From Charina bottae (Eukaryota > Chordata > Lepidosauria > Squamata > Charinaidae): a DNA stretch of 64,000 nt. Positions 12,801 to 52,952 of the stretch are shown here, in pieces; the first letter of the stretch is position 1, and each line of letters begins with the position of its first letter. Both the position numbers and the translations under genes were made by a program. Under the pieces are notes generated by a model, which searched no databases, had not been told where the DNA came from, and saw only the letters and a program-made list of their open reading frames with translations. The stretch is taken from the NCBI GenBank assembly GCA_023362775.1, contig JALMGJ010000005.1, positions 84,702,921 through 84,766,920 on the forward strand. Direction: 5' to 3'.

Positions 12801-13098
12801 CCATGCAACTGTTCTATGGACCCACCTGGAAAGTATCTGCTACCCGATGGAGGAATTCAATGACAAAAAGAGGTGGCACTTCAGTCTGTATGACAGACAC
12901 AAAAAAGATTCTATCTCGGTAGATGCTGATGAGGAAGTGGTGAGGTGTGGGGATGACGGGAGGCACATTTTCCACATCTGCAGCTCTCTCCTGAGCTTCA
13001 AAGAAATAATCACACACAGATTGGCAGACAACACTCTTCCAGTGCTTCTCCAAGAATATGTCACCAGAAGAGTTTATAAGAAACAGACTGTGGATCAT
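657..13098 (-). CDS. AP3M1: AP-3 complex subunit mu-1 (mu3A), spliced, 3' end outside window
   Basis: Medium subunit of the AP-3 adaptor complex, which sorts YXXO-bearing cargo from endosomes to lysosomes and lysosome-related organelles. Seven coding exons (1156 nt) join in frame into codons 1-385; the family length is about 418, so about 33 C-terminal residues lie in an exon left of position 1. The protein opens MIHSLFLINSSGDIF, giving the N-terminal longin-like domain (about residues 1-140), then the mu-homology domain from about residue 165. Within it, F181-D182 in the NNEAYFDVIEEID stretch sits where mu subunits hold the cargo tyrosine (family knowledge, from memory). I prefer AP3M1 over AP3M2 because of residues such as SSNVGDTLPTGQLSNIPWRR and GSTVFAEIQGVID, and because ADK lies head-to-head. 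All splice sites read are GT-AG and no frameshift is seen. Introns carry many mobile elements. The last exon and 3'UTR are missing only because the window ends. Confidence 0.97.
2411..2896 (-). mobile_element. tRNA-derived SINE with L2-like tail
   Basis: Reading the minus strand, a tRNA-like head (GACGCGGTGGCTCAGCGG, B box GTTCGAATCCC-like at about 2825) is followed by a body different from the Sauria SINEs and a tail with GGCGGGGTATAAATATAATA and ATTT repeats at 2411-2450. Inserted in L1-like copy 1. A control-region-free pseudogene, not a tRNA gene. Confidence 0.7.
2916..3023. repeat. (TA)n/(TG)n microsatellite
   Basis: About 100 bases of TATATA, then imperfect TG and TATG repeats, directly after the SINE head. 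Confidence 0.9.
3350..3512. repeat. Inverted repeat with ~50-bp arms
   Basis: The left arm (GGAGAGGACGGGATTATAAG onward) returns as its reverse complement at about 3462-3512 (GTGTATTCCCCATTGTGTGC onward), around a ~60-bp loop. It lies inside the old DNA transposon 1121-3697. Confidence 0.85.
4126..4333 (-). CDS. AP3M1: AP3M1 coding exon 6
   Basis: 208 nt. It completes the split Asn codon (AA|T) from the exon before, then reads LVAIPVYVKHTISFKENSS and ends TFDPVTK at a GTGAGT donor in phase 0. This is mu-homology domain sequence. Confidence 0.96.
5293..5545 (+). mobile_element. tRNA-derived SINE, family D type 1 (single unit)
   Basis: Head GAGCCAGTTTGGTGCAGTGG, B-box-like GGCTAGTCCTG region, body CTCAGCCCTAGGAAGGAGGC then GCCAAGAAAACTGCAGGGA and a short A-rich end. 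It shows the unrepeated form of the unit that is tandemly multiplied at 44929, 58149 and 59680. Confidence 0.85.
5656..5812. repeat. Polypyrimidine tract (CCTCT/CCTTT)n
   Basis: About 155 bases of almost pure C and T on the plus strand (G+A on the AP3M1 sense strand), in AP3M1 intron 6. Mirror-symmetric stretches are present. Confidence 0.92.
6330..6463 (-). CDS. AP3M1: AP3M1 coding exon 5
   Basis: 134 nt. Opens NPRLLDDVSFHPCIRFKRW after a CTGTAG acceptor and ends SYKVSSQ plus two bases of the next codon at a GTAAGT donor. The FKRWESERVLSFIPPDGNF block is strongly conserved among mu subunits. Confidence 0.96.
6464..7742 (-). other. AP3M1: AP3M1 intron between coding exons 4 and 5
   Basis: Unique-looking sequence apart from C- and G-homopolymers at 7023-7046 and 7229-7237. 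No gene or recognised repeat seen. Confidence 0.75.
7743..7828 (-). CDS. AP3M1: AP3M1 coding exon 4
   Basis: 86 nt. Completes the split Gly codon, then STVFAEIQGVIDACIKLSGM and ends at LSLSFM with a GTAAAT donor. An 8-bp-flanked MITE begins only about 66 bp upstream of this exon on the gene strand (7895-8184). Confidence 0.96.
7895..8184 (+). mobile_element. hAT MITE, family A
   Basis: CAGAGCTTTCCAAACT at the left end, AGTTTGGAAAGCTCTG at the right, flanked by a perfect 8-bp duplication CCTTAAAG. Contains two partial copies of the ACAAGGCAGGCA(C)TAGGACC module. Non-coding. Confidence 0.95.
8773..9110 (+). mobile_element. Sauria SINE
   Basis: Full length: head GGGGCGTGGTGGCTCTGCGG, B box GGTTCGAATCCC, body GCATGTAAATGCAAGTAGAT, and BovB-like end GGAGCCTTTACCTTTA. 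Flanked by AACTAGCCTATATAATAG-like and AACTAGCCTTAAATAG, the target duplication. Confidence 0.93.
9161..9361 (+). mobile_element. hAT (Charlie-like) fragment with intact ends
   Basis: Starts CAGTGGTTCTTAAACTGC and ends TTTCAGAACCACTG; perfect 8-bp duplication CTTTACTG on both sides. Internal C-rich repeats of TTACCCCC. Short non-autonomous copy. Confidence 0.88.
9552..9689 (-). CDS. AP3M1: AP3M1 coding exon 3
   Basis: 138 nt. Enters in phase 1 with GSSNVGDTLPTGQLSNIPW and ends IDAIIDKSG with Gly split at a GTAAAG donor. It contains the predicted cargo-tyrosine site F181-D182. A hAT fragment with its own 8-bp duplication ends about 190 bp downstream at 9361. Confidence 0.97.
9958..10177. mobile_element. 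hAT MITE, family A, GC-rich subfamily
   Basis: CAGAGCTTTCCAAACTGTGT to GGCACTTTGGAAAGCCCTG; perfect 8-bp duplication CACTAGAG. The interior is CpG-rich (GCCGCCGCA-type text) and unrelated to the ACAAGGCAGG core of the other subfamily. Confidence 0.93.
10302..10572. mobile_element. hAT MITE, family A, GC-rich subfamily with palindromic modules
   Basis: Terminal repeats CAGGGCTTTCCAAAGT and AGTTTGGAAAGCCCTG; flanks ATCTAGAG and ATCTAGAA (7/8). The inside alternates AAACCCGGAAGCGCTG with its reverse complement several times. Confidence 0.9.
11243..11414 (-). CDS. AP3M1: AP3M1 coding exon 2
   Basis: 172 nt. Starts DYFGECSETAIKDNVVIVYE after a TTTAG acceptor and ends RSVVNSIT plus the first base of Gly at a GTACC donor, which is weaker than consensus. 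It completes the longin-like domain and the linker. Confidence 0.97.
11415..12825 (-). other. AP3M1: AP3M1 intron between coding exons 1 and 2
   Basis: Contains only the small hAT-like palindrome at 12628-12736; the rest looks unique and non-coding. Confidence 0.75.
12628..12736. mobile_element. hAT-like palindromic MITE, family B
   Basis: CAGTGTTTCTCAATCTCAGC to GTTGAGAAACACTG, with ACTTTAAGATG and its complement inside each arm; flanks GTCCAGAC and GTCCAGAG (7/8). Confidence 0.88.
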
Positions 13099-13101
13099 TT
13101 T
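12826..13101 (-). CDS. AP3M1: AP3M1 coding exon 1 (contains start codon)
   Basis: The exon begins three bases before the ATG (start codon at 13098-13096) after a CTCCAACAG acceptor, so almost all of the 5'UTR comes from an upstream exon. It encodes 91 codons, MIHSLFLINSSGDIFLEKHW to HRVADTFQ, ending in phase 0 at a GTGGGT donor. Longin-like core of the mu N-terminal domain. Confidence 0.97.
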
Positions 13102-14693
13102 CTGTTGGAGGACACATGCACAGGTATTAATAAAAAATTAAACCATTTTGTGCTTTAGATTTCTCACCCCCTGCTTCATTACAACAACCCTTTGGAAACT
13201 GGAAGGCACAACTTAAACAATAAATAACCTTGAGTTATTTATAAAAAAAATTAATAGTAATAATAAAGGCAGGATAGAAAATAAATAAAATAAACTCCTC
13301 CCACCCCATCTGAATTAACATATAACACTAACTCAGAGTTTTAAATCCATGATTTGCTAAAGAAGCTCCATTGGCCTTGTTTGCACAGAGCAGGAATCCA
13401 CGATGGGCGAGCTCATACATTATGCTAAAAATGAACCAAACCCCAATAATAAACTCTGTGCTGTGTGTGAACTAGACCACTGAATGTAGTTTAGATGGAA
13501 GGTCAGCAATAGAACATATACTTTGAAATTAAGCATTTTCTGTAAAACAGTTTTGACATAACCGACTCAAGAAACACCTCAACACACATTATTAAAATAG
13601 CCTAAAAACACAGGACGACAAGGGAAGACGTGACTCCAACTGAGAAATTGAGTCTTTGGTTAGAAGAGAAATTTGGGCCTACCTGGATTTATCAATACAA
13701 TTCCAACTGAATCACTTTTTGGCTTTGTAAATCATGGCTTATAGCTTTATGTTGTGGAAACCCAGAGTAATGTGTGAACCATGGTATAAACAACCCATGG
13801 CTTAGTGTGATATATGAACCAGGTCTATGGCTTGTTCCTCAAATTATGGTTAAAATAAACCACACCTTAGCATGGTGTGTAAATCAAGCCAGTACCTTAA
13901 AAGAACCCTAACCCTAAATAACATGTATTTGCTAGCCTCAGGGTAGTATTCATATTTATAACTACCTATCTAGTTATGATTAACACTGCTATCCTTAGAT
14001 CAACAGCAGCAGATCACATTACTCACGGAAGAAAACACTAACTGAGCTCTCTGCAGATTTCACAGCTACAGAAAGCAAGTAACTGTTGGCAATCACTTGG
14101 TGAATGAAGGCTGTAGCATTCTAAGGAACCGGAGGAAAAGAAAACCATTATTTAACATCATCCAATAAAAGATGTAACTAGTTTATTTGGAGTAACTAGT
14201 AAAAAAAACAACCACCTAACCCTACTCCAGAGATCAGATACATAAACAAGGCAACTCCCCAGTTACACAAGGATTCTTCCTTGGACAAACCAATTTTTGT
14301 GCACATGGATTTCGAAGGGCAAAAGTGCTATTGTTGTGCCCCCATTTGTAAAGTTAGATTTATATAGGTCAGGACTTTACCTGTCAAACATATGCTAAAC
14401 CTTTTGCTTATATCTGTACTTGGTTATTTGGTTTTTTGGCCATAATAAACATTACACATCTAAGTCAGGGCTTATGTAATCTGGGGACGGCCTGTGTATA
14501 GACATTGGGGATCACTTCCCTCTATTAAACCACAGACTTGTCTAACACAGCTATGAGAAAGCACTGATTGTTACTAATGTTATTCATTATGGCCGATTAT
14601 CCCAAAATTATTCCTAATTTTCTCCTACACACAGACATTTCTTCTTCTTACTATTCTACCTTTATATATTGTTGACAACTAGCGTCTCTCAGC

Positions 14694-14696
<3 letters not shown>

Positions 14697-14733
<37 letters not shown>

Positions 14734-14752
14734 TAATAATAATAATAATAAT
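14697..14752. repeat. (TAA)n microsatellite
   Basis: About 18 TAA/AAT units with one CAA interruption. Confidence 0.95.
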
Positions 14753-15054
14753 ATCTCTAAAAGCCTAAATCTAAGTTAAGCCCCAAATAATATTAAACCT
14801 GAATTTAAATCAGCAAAGCCTGTTTGGAGATGTGAAGAAAGAGAGGGAGAAAAAAAAACTGGAAAAAATCAGAACAAGACTTTTTTTAAAACCATTTTTA
14901 CCCCAGGAATTTTATTTTTTCTAAAATTTTTTGGAAAGAATAAAAAAAAGCCAATAAAGTATTTCCTTTCAGAATAATACAGTAACAAGGGGGTCATATA
15001 TTGCTATTCTTTATTCCCCCAAATGTTCTTTTATCTCAAGACTTTTATCTCAAG

Positions 15055-15130
15055 CAGTGTTTGTATGCTGGCTGGGGAATTCTGGGAGTTGAAGGCCATA
15101 TCCTAGAGTTGTCAAGTTTGAGAAACATTG
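15055..15130. mobile_element. hAT-like MITE, family B, internally deleted
   Basis: CAGTGTTTGTATGCTGGCTGG to GTTTGAGAAACATTG; flanks ATCTCAAG and ATCTTGAG (6/8). Confidence 0.7.
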
Positions 15131-15327
15131 ATCTTGAGGGTCAAGAGGGCTAAAGTCCTTCTGCACCAAGGACAAATGGCAATCAAGCACTGCTACCCCC
15201 AATTCCTTCCCCCCCTCCTATGGTGGGCACTGCCAGGTTCGCCAAAGGAAAGACGACCTCACAATCTCACAACACATGGACAGACTCAACCATACTTTCA
15301 ACTGGGAAACTGTGAGCATCTTAAAGT

Positions 15328-15641
15328 AAAGGTAAAGGTTCCCCCGCACAATCGTGTCCGACTCTAGGGGCCGGTGCTCATCTCCGTTTGTTAGCCGAAG
15401 AGCCAGCATTGTCCGAAGACGCTTCCACGGTCATGTGGCCGGCATGACGCGCGTGGAACGCTATTACCTTCCCACCGAAGTGGTACCTATTCATCTACTT
15501 GCATTTGCATGCTTTCAAATTGCTAGGTTGGCAAGAGCTGGGGCGAGTACGGGAGCTCAGTCCGTCACGCGGGGCTAGGGTCTCGAACTGCCGAACTTGC
15601 GACCTTCCGATCGACAAGCCTGGAGTCTTAACCGCTGAGCT
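15328..15641 (-). mobile_element. Sauria SINE
   Basis: Reverse copy: TAAAGGTAAAGGTTCCCC at its 3' end, GTCCGACTCTAGGGGCCGG, and the tRNA-like head ending near 15641. Flanked by CATCTTAAA and TATCTTAAA. Confidence 0.92.
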
Positions 15642-15661
15642 ATCTTAAACCAAACCAAATC

Positions 15662-16101
15662 CAAAAACGTGAGAGAATTCCTGGAAGCTTGGCACTCAGA
15701 CAAAGCAGCCATCAACAGACACATAGAGGTAAACAACATTTACATACCATTCATAAGAGACAATAGAAAAGCCAGAAGAACAGAACACCTCCTTGCCAGC
15801 AATCACCACCCAGATATGCAAGGATTAACACCAGGATTAGCACCAGAGGAACAATCAAACAGCACAATATACCCTAATCAAGGAACTATTAACTCAGTCA
15901 ATCAATCAAGCAGCAAACAACAGCCCAATCAAGGAACTACCAAGGAGAGAACAACACCTCCACCAACAGAAGCAGGACAAGCCATGGTATATAAACAGAG
16001 AGCAAGTCCCGCTCCTTTTTCGCACTGAAGATGTTGCCTAGTCTGGCAATGAAACATCTGCAACAAAACAACAAGGCTCCGAGAGCACCAAGGACTCCAC
16101 A
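15662..16101 (+). mobile_element. Penelope-like retroelement, 3' fragment
   Basis: An open stretch from 15669 begins REFLEAWHSDKAAINRHIEV, which resembles the C-terminal tail of Penelope-like proteins (family recall, not searched), then low-complexity Q/P/T-rich sequence. Ends CAATGAAACATCTGCAACAA ... GGACTCCACA. The same 3' sequence forms both arms of the palindrome at 33652-34381. Confidence 0.65.
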
Positions 16102-18528
16102 GAGAGACGACCTATTATGTGCCCATTCTTGCTTTGTTTCTCTAACGGTGACTTTCTAGCTAGCACCTGGTGGATGTGCTCGCAACCTGGCCTCAAAAGA
16201 CCCCACTCTGCTTTGGGATCATCCTGGTGGTTTCCTCTGTCTTCGACTCTATTTTTCTTTAACTTGTCAAACAGAGAAACTTAAGAGATATTAGAAGTTC
16301 AGCAAGTGACACTTCTTTTTGCAATAAAAATTAAAATATTTCTAAGTAAATTCAATTAGGAAGTGTAATTATGGACTACATAGTTTAAAGTAAAATTATA
16401 ATTCAGTCAGGCAGTAATTACATTTACTGATGGAATATACCAAACATAATTTTATGGGTAAACCATACAGCAAAACTGTTATTTTCTTTAAATAGCAAAG
16501 TGAACTTAGATCAGTAGCGAGTTATATGAAATGAGTACTGCATATATTACAATTTTTCTGCCCAATTTTTTTAAAAGAAACATTCCTATTGCATGGAAAT
16601 TGACATTTGGGCAAAGAAAATGGATTCGCCATGCCCTACTTATAGCTAAAAGACTTATTTGTCAACATTGGAAAGATAAACATATGGTGTTGTTGCTCAA
16701 ATGATCAGCAGAGGTGGTGTTATTAGCAATGTATGCGTTGCAACGTATGAGCGAATGGCAATCAGCAAAGATTAGCAATGGATGATTACAGAGAAATGTG
16801 GTTACCATTCACTGAAATGCTTACATAGAATTTTTATGTATGTATTTATAAATATGCAATGCTCTCCATGGAATTTGTTTTTTTCTTTTCTTCATAACTT
16901 TATGTAATGTTTATCTTTTTTTAAATTCAATTAATAGAAGCAATTTTTTAAAAAAGGAAAGCAAAATATTCTTTAATTCAATTATATTTGGCCAGTGACC
17001 TATTAGGGCGACAATTGGCAGATACAACAGTGTTCCCTTTGAAAACCTAGCCAATTGTTAGAAATCTTAACTGTTCTTCTGAGCAGATCATTACTTTCCT
17101 CCTGCGCGATCAAACCTCAACTGTTTCCAAAACATTTGCCAAATTCTTGACAATAGCTGTGGCTCATGGAAGCTACCTGGTGCCTTTCCTTTACACTACT
17201 AATAGTTTCAGGTTCACAAATTTATTGTTATTTTATATTTGATATCTGATATACTGTTACGTTTTTAAAACTGGGGCTGTTAATAAAATATTTGCCAACC
17301 AAAACGCTGACCCATGATGGACTGACCCCATGGACTACTAAAGCAGTCCAAGACCTGGGTGTGCATAAAACACTAAGCTGTAAACCATCATCTAACTTGA
17401 GCATCTGGTTCCAGGCAATAATATTTGAACGTAGCAGGCTGTGTGAACTCAACCCCATTCTTTTTAGCATGGTTTTAGCACAGGTCCGGAGGCCCTCACA
17501 TAACTTTTTCCTAGTAAGAATGGAGCTACCACCAGATGTACCCCAAGGAGAACCAAGTGATGACTAGCATTCATCCTTGATCAAAGCAGTTAGAAAAGGT
17601 TTTGTACGAACTCCTGTCTGTCCAGAAGCAGATCAGAAACAGGCAAGACCTGGACGAGGCACCAAGCCTGTCTTAAAAATGGCCTCTCATGAATTGATAC
17701 TTTTTAAAAGTCACAGGGCCAAACTTTGGCTTATTCAAAAGCAGATCTCTATAAAGAGCAAGCAGGTTGGCCATTCTGGGGTTACTGAAGTAAAGCAGAA
17801 AGTCCCAACTTTACAGCCTAGCAATCTGTCTCCTACAAGGAGTAAACAAGAGGATAACCCAAATTCAGCCTAGAGTCCTTTGCCAGGTCAGGAGAAATCA
17901 AGCAGATGGCGGTAGATGGTCAAAGACCCTGGACAGCTAACAAGCTGGTTTCAACCCAGAGCAACAAGATTTGCAACCATTTGCTCAGATAGTTCCAACT
18001 GAGATCCTGATGTCAGATTCATGGTTAGTTATGGTTTTATCAATGGGACAGACATGAACTGACAACAGTCTCTGTGCAAAAATCATGAGAACCCGCACTT
18101 GTTTTTCAGCTGTGGTGCTAGCAAAAGTAGCAGGACCCTGACTTTTCTGGTTCAAAGTAGATTCTGATGAATTCCATGGGGGAAAAACATGAAGATCTAT
18201 GCCTCAGGTCAATACTTTAGTGCCATGGCAGCATTCAAAATCACTGGATCTTTGATCTCATATGACTCAGTCCATGAAAACAAATATGATCTAAGATATG
18301 ACAAAGATTTCCGGGGTGTGTGTGTGTTCCATGTAAAGAAACTCATTTCAGATGTCATGGATCTAGCTTTTATTTAGAACCCAACCACAATTAGAAATGA
18401 ACTGACCGTGGGGATAAGTACCATTCCTACTTGTCTAGGTGACAGCCTTCCCCAGAGCAGCAGTTTTAGGCCTCCGACATTTACCTCCTTTCTCTTACGG
18501 AGTCTGCTGAAAAACTAGCTTGATTTAG

Positions 18529-18862
18529 TAAAAAGTAAAGGTCCCCCCCGCACATTTGTGCAGTTGTCTCCGACTCTAGGGGCCGGTGATCATCTCCGTT
18601 TGTTAGCCGAAGAGCCAGTGTTGTCCGAAGACGCTTCCGTGGTCATGTGGCCGGCATGACGCGCGCGGAACGCTGTTACCATCCCACCGAAGTGGTACCT
18701 ATTCATCTACTTGCATTTGCATGCTTTCGAATTGCTAGGTTGGCAAGAGCTGGGTGAGTGCGGGAGCTCACTCTGCACGCAGGGCTAGGGATTCGAACCT
18801 CCGAACTTGCGATCTTCCGATCGACAAGCCTGGCGTCTTACCCGCTGAGCCACCACGCCCCT
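18529..18862 (-). mobile_element. Sauria SINE
   Basis: Complete reverse copy flanked by a 12-bp direct repeat TAGCTTGATTTA. Confidence 0.94.
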
Positions 18863-19496
18863 TAGCTTGATTTACACACTCATATTAAGCCGTATTTAGA
18901 GGGAAACTAATAATGGCCAAACAGACCTGGACTTCCCATATCTATGTTCAGTAACACTCTCTGGCTTCTTGTAGAGTATCTGAGACTTCTTCATCTGGAG
19001 TCCTGTCAGCACCGTGCCAATGCTTGAGCTCTACATGTCCCCACCCCTGCAAAGTCTAGGAGAGGAACATTGCTTTTTCCTTATGCTGATGCACTCCAAA
19101 TCACCCAAGTACACACTGGCCCAGTTCCCCTATCATGCTGAATCATGTTTGGTGTGAACCTTGGATAAGCTGTTTCTTCACATGACATGACCTTCTACAA
19201 CCAGCTAGGATCAAAGAGACAGCAAACCGTTATTTATCAAAACAAATTCCTTAAACAAATGCGGTGGTCTGACTGGTTGCAGCTGGTGAGCATCGAGGAG
19301 GGGGCTAAACCTGCCCCCACCTTCTTAGTGACCACATTTCATTTCCCAGTCATGCACAGGAGATGAAAAATACTCAGGAGGAGACGACACTGGGGCTGGT
19401 GTGGTCCCATTTTGCAGACTACATTACTACCCATCATTATGAGGAACTGAACATTAACAGAGATCATTGCCTGGGTATTGACACCATGGTTTAAGA

Positions 19497-19733
19497 CAGA
19501 GCTTTCCAAACTTTTCATGTTGGTGACACACTTTTTAGACATGCATCATTTCACGATACACTCTTACAGCAGGGCATCATTTCGTGACACACTCTTACAG
19601 CAGGGCATCATTTCGCGACACTCTCTTACAGCAGGGCACAAGGCAGGCACTAGGACCTGCGCGGAATCCTGGCAGGGCTCGGAGGCAGCAGCAGCAGTGA
19701 CACACCCAGACACTGACCGTTTGGAAGGCTCTG
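19497..19733 (+). mobile_element. hAT MITE, family A
   Basis: CAGAGCTTTCCAAACTTTTC to CGTTTGGAAGGCTCTG; flanks GTTTAAGA and GTTTAGGA (7/8). It has a tandem duplication of the CTTACAGCAGGGCATCATTT segment and only one ACAAGGCAGG module. Confidence 0.92.
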
Positions 19734-19857
19734 GTTTAGGAGAATAAATCTAAAACCTTATGGGTACAAACTGTGGCTAACCACAGCCTGGGGTTGCCTA
19801 TCCTGCTAGGCCAACTGCATTAAGGCTTAATAGTGTCTTTTCTTTGACTTAGAACAG

Positions 19858-20142
19858 GGTTTCTCAACCAGGGTTCCATGGAACTCTAGGGTTCCGCAAG
19901 AGTTCACTAGGAGTTCCCTGGGAGATCACGATTTATTAAAAAAAATATTTCAAATTCAGGCAACTTCACATTAAAGAGGTAAGTTTCATTCTTTACTTTT
20001 AGTTTAAGAACTCTGTTACAGGCCTACACATGAAACAAATATAATAATTTTGTAACCTCTGGCCTATATTTGAGCCTGAATGTGCAGGGGTTCCCTGAGG
20101 CCTGAAAAGTATTTCAAGGGTTCCTCCAGGGTCAGAAGGTTG
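19858..20142 (+). mobile_element. Old hAT-like remnant
   Basis: Begins AGGGTTTCTCAACCAGGGTT and ends in GGTTCCTCCAGGGTCAGAAG then GGTTGAGAAA, an inverted-ended, decayed element; target duplication not clear. Confidence 0.55.
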
Positions 20143-21856
20143 AGAAAGGAGGGCTTAGAGGAAAGGGTCCCCCTTCATATGGGGTGGCTGAAGGCCACAA
20201 TGATACAAGTGGTTCTGGTGGTGCACTTTAAGGAGTTTGTGTTTTTTCCCTGCTGGAATCTGCCCACTTTAAGGCTTACACACTGGTTTTCAAACCTCCC
20301 CTCTTAAAATGGTGGGAAACTGGATCTTCATTTTTTAGCAATCATGGACCGAGATACCACCAGGGTTCTGGGAGCAGTCCTACGGCTATTCACTGCAGGC
20401 TTCTCATGTTAACAAGTCAAGTCAGGTGGAGGTTAAGCTTAGCATTTCCTCTGAATCCCTCCAGGCCTCAGACTGCTGTTAAGGCGGAGTACCTTAACAA
20501 CAGCCTGGAATTGTGGCCTCCAGCAGCAGTGTTCAGGAAGAGCTGCGTGTGCAGGAGTAGCCACAACTGCAGAGTTTCCACGGGGCCAGCTTGCCGGGCC
20601 AAACCTCTTGCAGGACCCCCAGGGACACGGGGGTGGGGGGAGGTAAGGAAAAACAGGGCTTCCTCTGCTCCATGTGTTGTGACTCTGGGTGGGAGCAGTC
20701 TACCTGATTGGCTGCTGCACTCTGCTTGGCTAAGTTTCTTAGCCATGGCTAACTGAAACCACAGGCGGAAACACCATGCAATTCAGTGTAGTTAAAAGTT
20801 ATTCCTCTGCTATGACGCCCTGTGTCTGAGCAAGTTGCACAGACCCAACACTGTGGTTTGTAGGTCATGGCTTATGGCTCAATGATATGTATGAACCCAG
20901 CCAACCATTCTTTACTCAGTAATCACTTCCCTAAATAAATCATGACTTAACATGTATGAACAAGCCACCACCTGAGTTCACCTACTGTTCTAAACCATAG
21001 TCTGTTCAACCATGGAGGGCTAAGGCCCAGTTCATGCATCATGCATCATATATGGCATCATATAAAACACTAAACCAGCAAGAAACCAAGTCACAGTGGT
21101 GTTCACACATTACATTATGCCTTGGTTTGTTTAATCATGGTTTGATCATAAGTCAAAATTGCACTTTCTTAGATTGGGAGCTCCTCAGGGCAGAGACTTG
21201 GCTTCCTCTCAGTAAAAAGGATGCAAACATCCTCAGAACAATAAATCAGCCAAATCTTGCACATTTTTACTGGAAGTCTTAATTAATTGGCTTCTGAAAT
21301 TACAACCCATCTCCCACTAGTGGACTGACATCCCCTTTTCTCAACTGCCCAGAGTTCCCAGAACTCTGTTCTGGGACATTAACCACATGGGCTGGGTTTG
21401 CACAGCAGGGCCTGGTTTGTGTCATGTGAACGCAACCACTGTGGTTCATGAGTTGCATCAACTCCGCGAAGGAACTCAATGGAGCCTTCTCACACGTGAG
21501 GCTTAAAGCTAAGACGAGAGGCTCTTCGGGGACGACCCTCAGCCACGCATCAACTTGTCCAAAGCTACAGACGACACTCAGCCATGGTTCGTTTAACCAG
21601 GGCTTACCAAACACCTATGGACCCGACTTCCCCTACAGGGTTTAGAAACCACAACAGCGAACCCAAAACACAACCCTCCGCGCTCAGGAAACACGCGGGC
21701 GGCGGGTGTGGCCGGGCCGGGCCGAGCGGCCGCGCAAACCCGGGTTTCTAGCCCAGCGGTTGTGCGAACCGCCCCCAACAAAGAGCTACGGCCAAGACGG
21801 CGGCGGGGAGCGCACAGGGGGCTCCGGCGAACGCCCCCGGCCCTCTCCCGAGTTAC

Positions 21857-21960
21857 CTTCCCCGCGAGAGCCGCGCTGGGCGAGGAAACCGGCGGCGGCG
21901 GCAGCAACGCGGCAGCCACAGCGGCCAAAGATGGCTGCGAATCCCTCCCCGGCCCGGCCA
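21857..21960 (-). other. AP3M1: Probable AP3M1 5'UTR exon (donor at 21857; upstream limit unknown)
   Basis: On the minus strand CGGGGAAG|GTAACT gives a good donor inside the CpG island. The first coding exon has an acceptor three bases before its ATG, so a non-coding first exon is required, and this is the best candidate I see. The transcription start is not readable; 21960 is a placeholder. Confidence 0.55.
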
Positions 21961-22367
21961 CACCCCAGCCGGGCGCCTCGGCCGCTGCCTGCCACGGGGG
22001 AGAGGCGAGCGGCCGCCCTCGCCGCAAGGAAAGCCGCGGGGCTGGTGCTGCGCCGCCGGGCCCCGGGCGCCCTCCTGCAGCCCCTCGGGAGCGGCTGTGC
22101 CGGGAGAGCCGGCGCCGGCGTTGCATTGCTCCGGTACCGTCCCACCTCCCCACCCCGCCCGCGCTGGGCAAAGCAGGACCTTTTCGGCGACCGGCCCGGC
22201 CCGGCCCGGCCCGCCTCCGGCCCCAGCAGCAGCCGCGCGCTCCGTCCGGGGATCAGGCGCTCGCTCGGCCCGGCCGCCCCGCCTCCCCCGCCTCCCGGAA
22301 AGGAAGAGCGCGGCTCGCTCGTCCGCTCGCTCGCCTGTAAAAATAGCCGCGGCTCCTCGGCGCGAGC

Positions 22368-51527
<29,160 letters not shown>

Positions 51528-51571
51528 TAAGTCTTAAATGCTTTCAATGTCTAATCACTGTGTAGTTTTAC

Positions 51572-51597
51572 TGATTGATTGATTGATTGATTGATTT
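51572..51597. repeat. (GATT)n microsatellite
   Basis: Six tandem GATT units, 46 bases after ADK exon 2. Confidence 0.9.
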
Positions 51598-52952
51598 CTA
51601 TTACTGCCCATCTCCCCCCAATGGTTGAATGCAGTACTTGGGGTAACACTTCTATTACATTCTCTCCCTCCCTGTGATAGACTTGGCTTTCTTAATCCCA
51701 CCCCAATAATGTAGAACATGGACAAGTTTACTGAGATACGTTCTGCACAATATTCCAGAAACGTTCACTTGCTGAAGTCACGCCCAATTATGATGCAATG
51801 GGTGTAAAGCTTTAGCAGACTTGCGGGCATCTATTTTATCTCTTAAACCCTCAGATCAACTTCCTCAGCCCAAAAACTATAAAAAAAAAGAACCCAGAAG
51901 GGGTGTTAGCAACCATGGGCTGCCCCGGGCTGCCCCCTTGCTCTAGGTCCATATTTGCTGTTCCGGTACTCAGAATACTGTTTTATACTTCTTAACCGGA
52001 ATAAAATGGCATCTTGCTATTGTGTTAAAAAAGACTTCTCTGAGATGTGAAGATGGCACAAATGGAGTAGGTTCTATATATCAGCAATGGGATTCCATTT
52101 CTACTTTAAATCTGGTTTGAATATCTGCCCCCTTTCGTCAATCTCACTGCCTTACTCTTTTTCAGCAGCGTAAAAGCATCTGTGTAAGGCCTGATTTGGA
52201 CAAACGTTTATCCCTGAAATTGGAACTCTTGAATATTCTTAGTGTTGTATTTAGTGTAAAATCACCTGTTGCAGATTGCAATGCAGTGGTTGTATAATGG
52301 GATTTGGGATCTGCGTATTTCAATAGCTGGTCTTCTGTTGTATCACAGTTTATTGAATAAACCACAATTGTGGGATATGCACAGTATGCTTACATTCTGA
52401 GCTGTGGTTTCCAAATCACAATGACTGGTGTTGCACAACATGTTGAGGCACAGATACACAAACTACATTGGCTTAGCCCAATGTGCGAAACTAATGAGGG
52501 TCTTGTCTTAAAATCTCTGAGGCGTTCAGTCAGCAAAGTGGAAAAGGTGGAGTCATAGGCACCTGGTAAAACCATGGTGACATCATCATGCAAATAAAGC
52601 AATTTATGTATTTCATGACAGTTATATGATATAATGGTACAGTTGACATCATTTTTGTCTTTTGCACAGTGACATCATGATGTCATGATCGTTTGTCCCC
52701 TTGGCCACCCTGTGAGCATTAATGAATAGAGGGAGAGAAAGACGTCTCTAAATAGCCCTTTATAAATTTCCCTGTGCATCCCTTGGCAGACGAAACAGAT
52801 CTTCCTGCATTAATTTTTTCACATATATATATAATCTAGCCCTAGAGTTTTAGCTTTTTTTCCTGCAGGTATCAATCTTTTCCTTTTCCTGTGTAGAAAA
52901 TATGTGACGTTCCACTCCTTTGATACTGATTTAGAAACTCTCATCACAAGCC

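Larger units (their letters stand above)
13102..21856 (-). other. AP3M1: AP3M1 intron 1 (8.8 kb)
   Basis: Holds a SINE tail (13215-13300), a TAA microsatellite, family B hAT (15055), Sauria SINEs (15328, 18529), a Penelope-like fragment (15662), family A MITE (19497) and an old hAT remnant (19858-20142). 13690-13900 and 20770-21600 carry degenerate CCATGGTTT-type repeats. I recognise nothing in 13900-14690, 16115-18510, or 20150-20770. Confidence 0.7.

Noticed and set aside
657..13098. AP3M2 instead of AP3M1
   Set aside because: Diagnostic segments in coding exons 3 and 4 follow AP3M1, and ADK lies next to it head-to-head.
15669..16028. 119-codon protein-coding gene
   Set aside because: The frame belongs to a Penelope-like fragment that recurs in inverted form at 33652-34381; it lacks a full domain.
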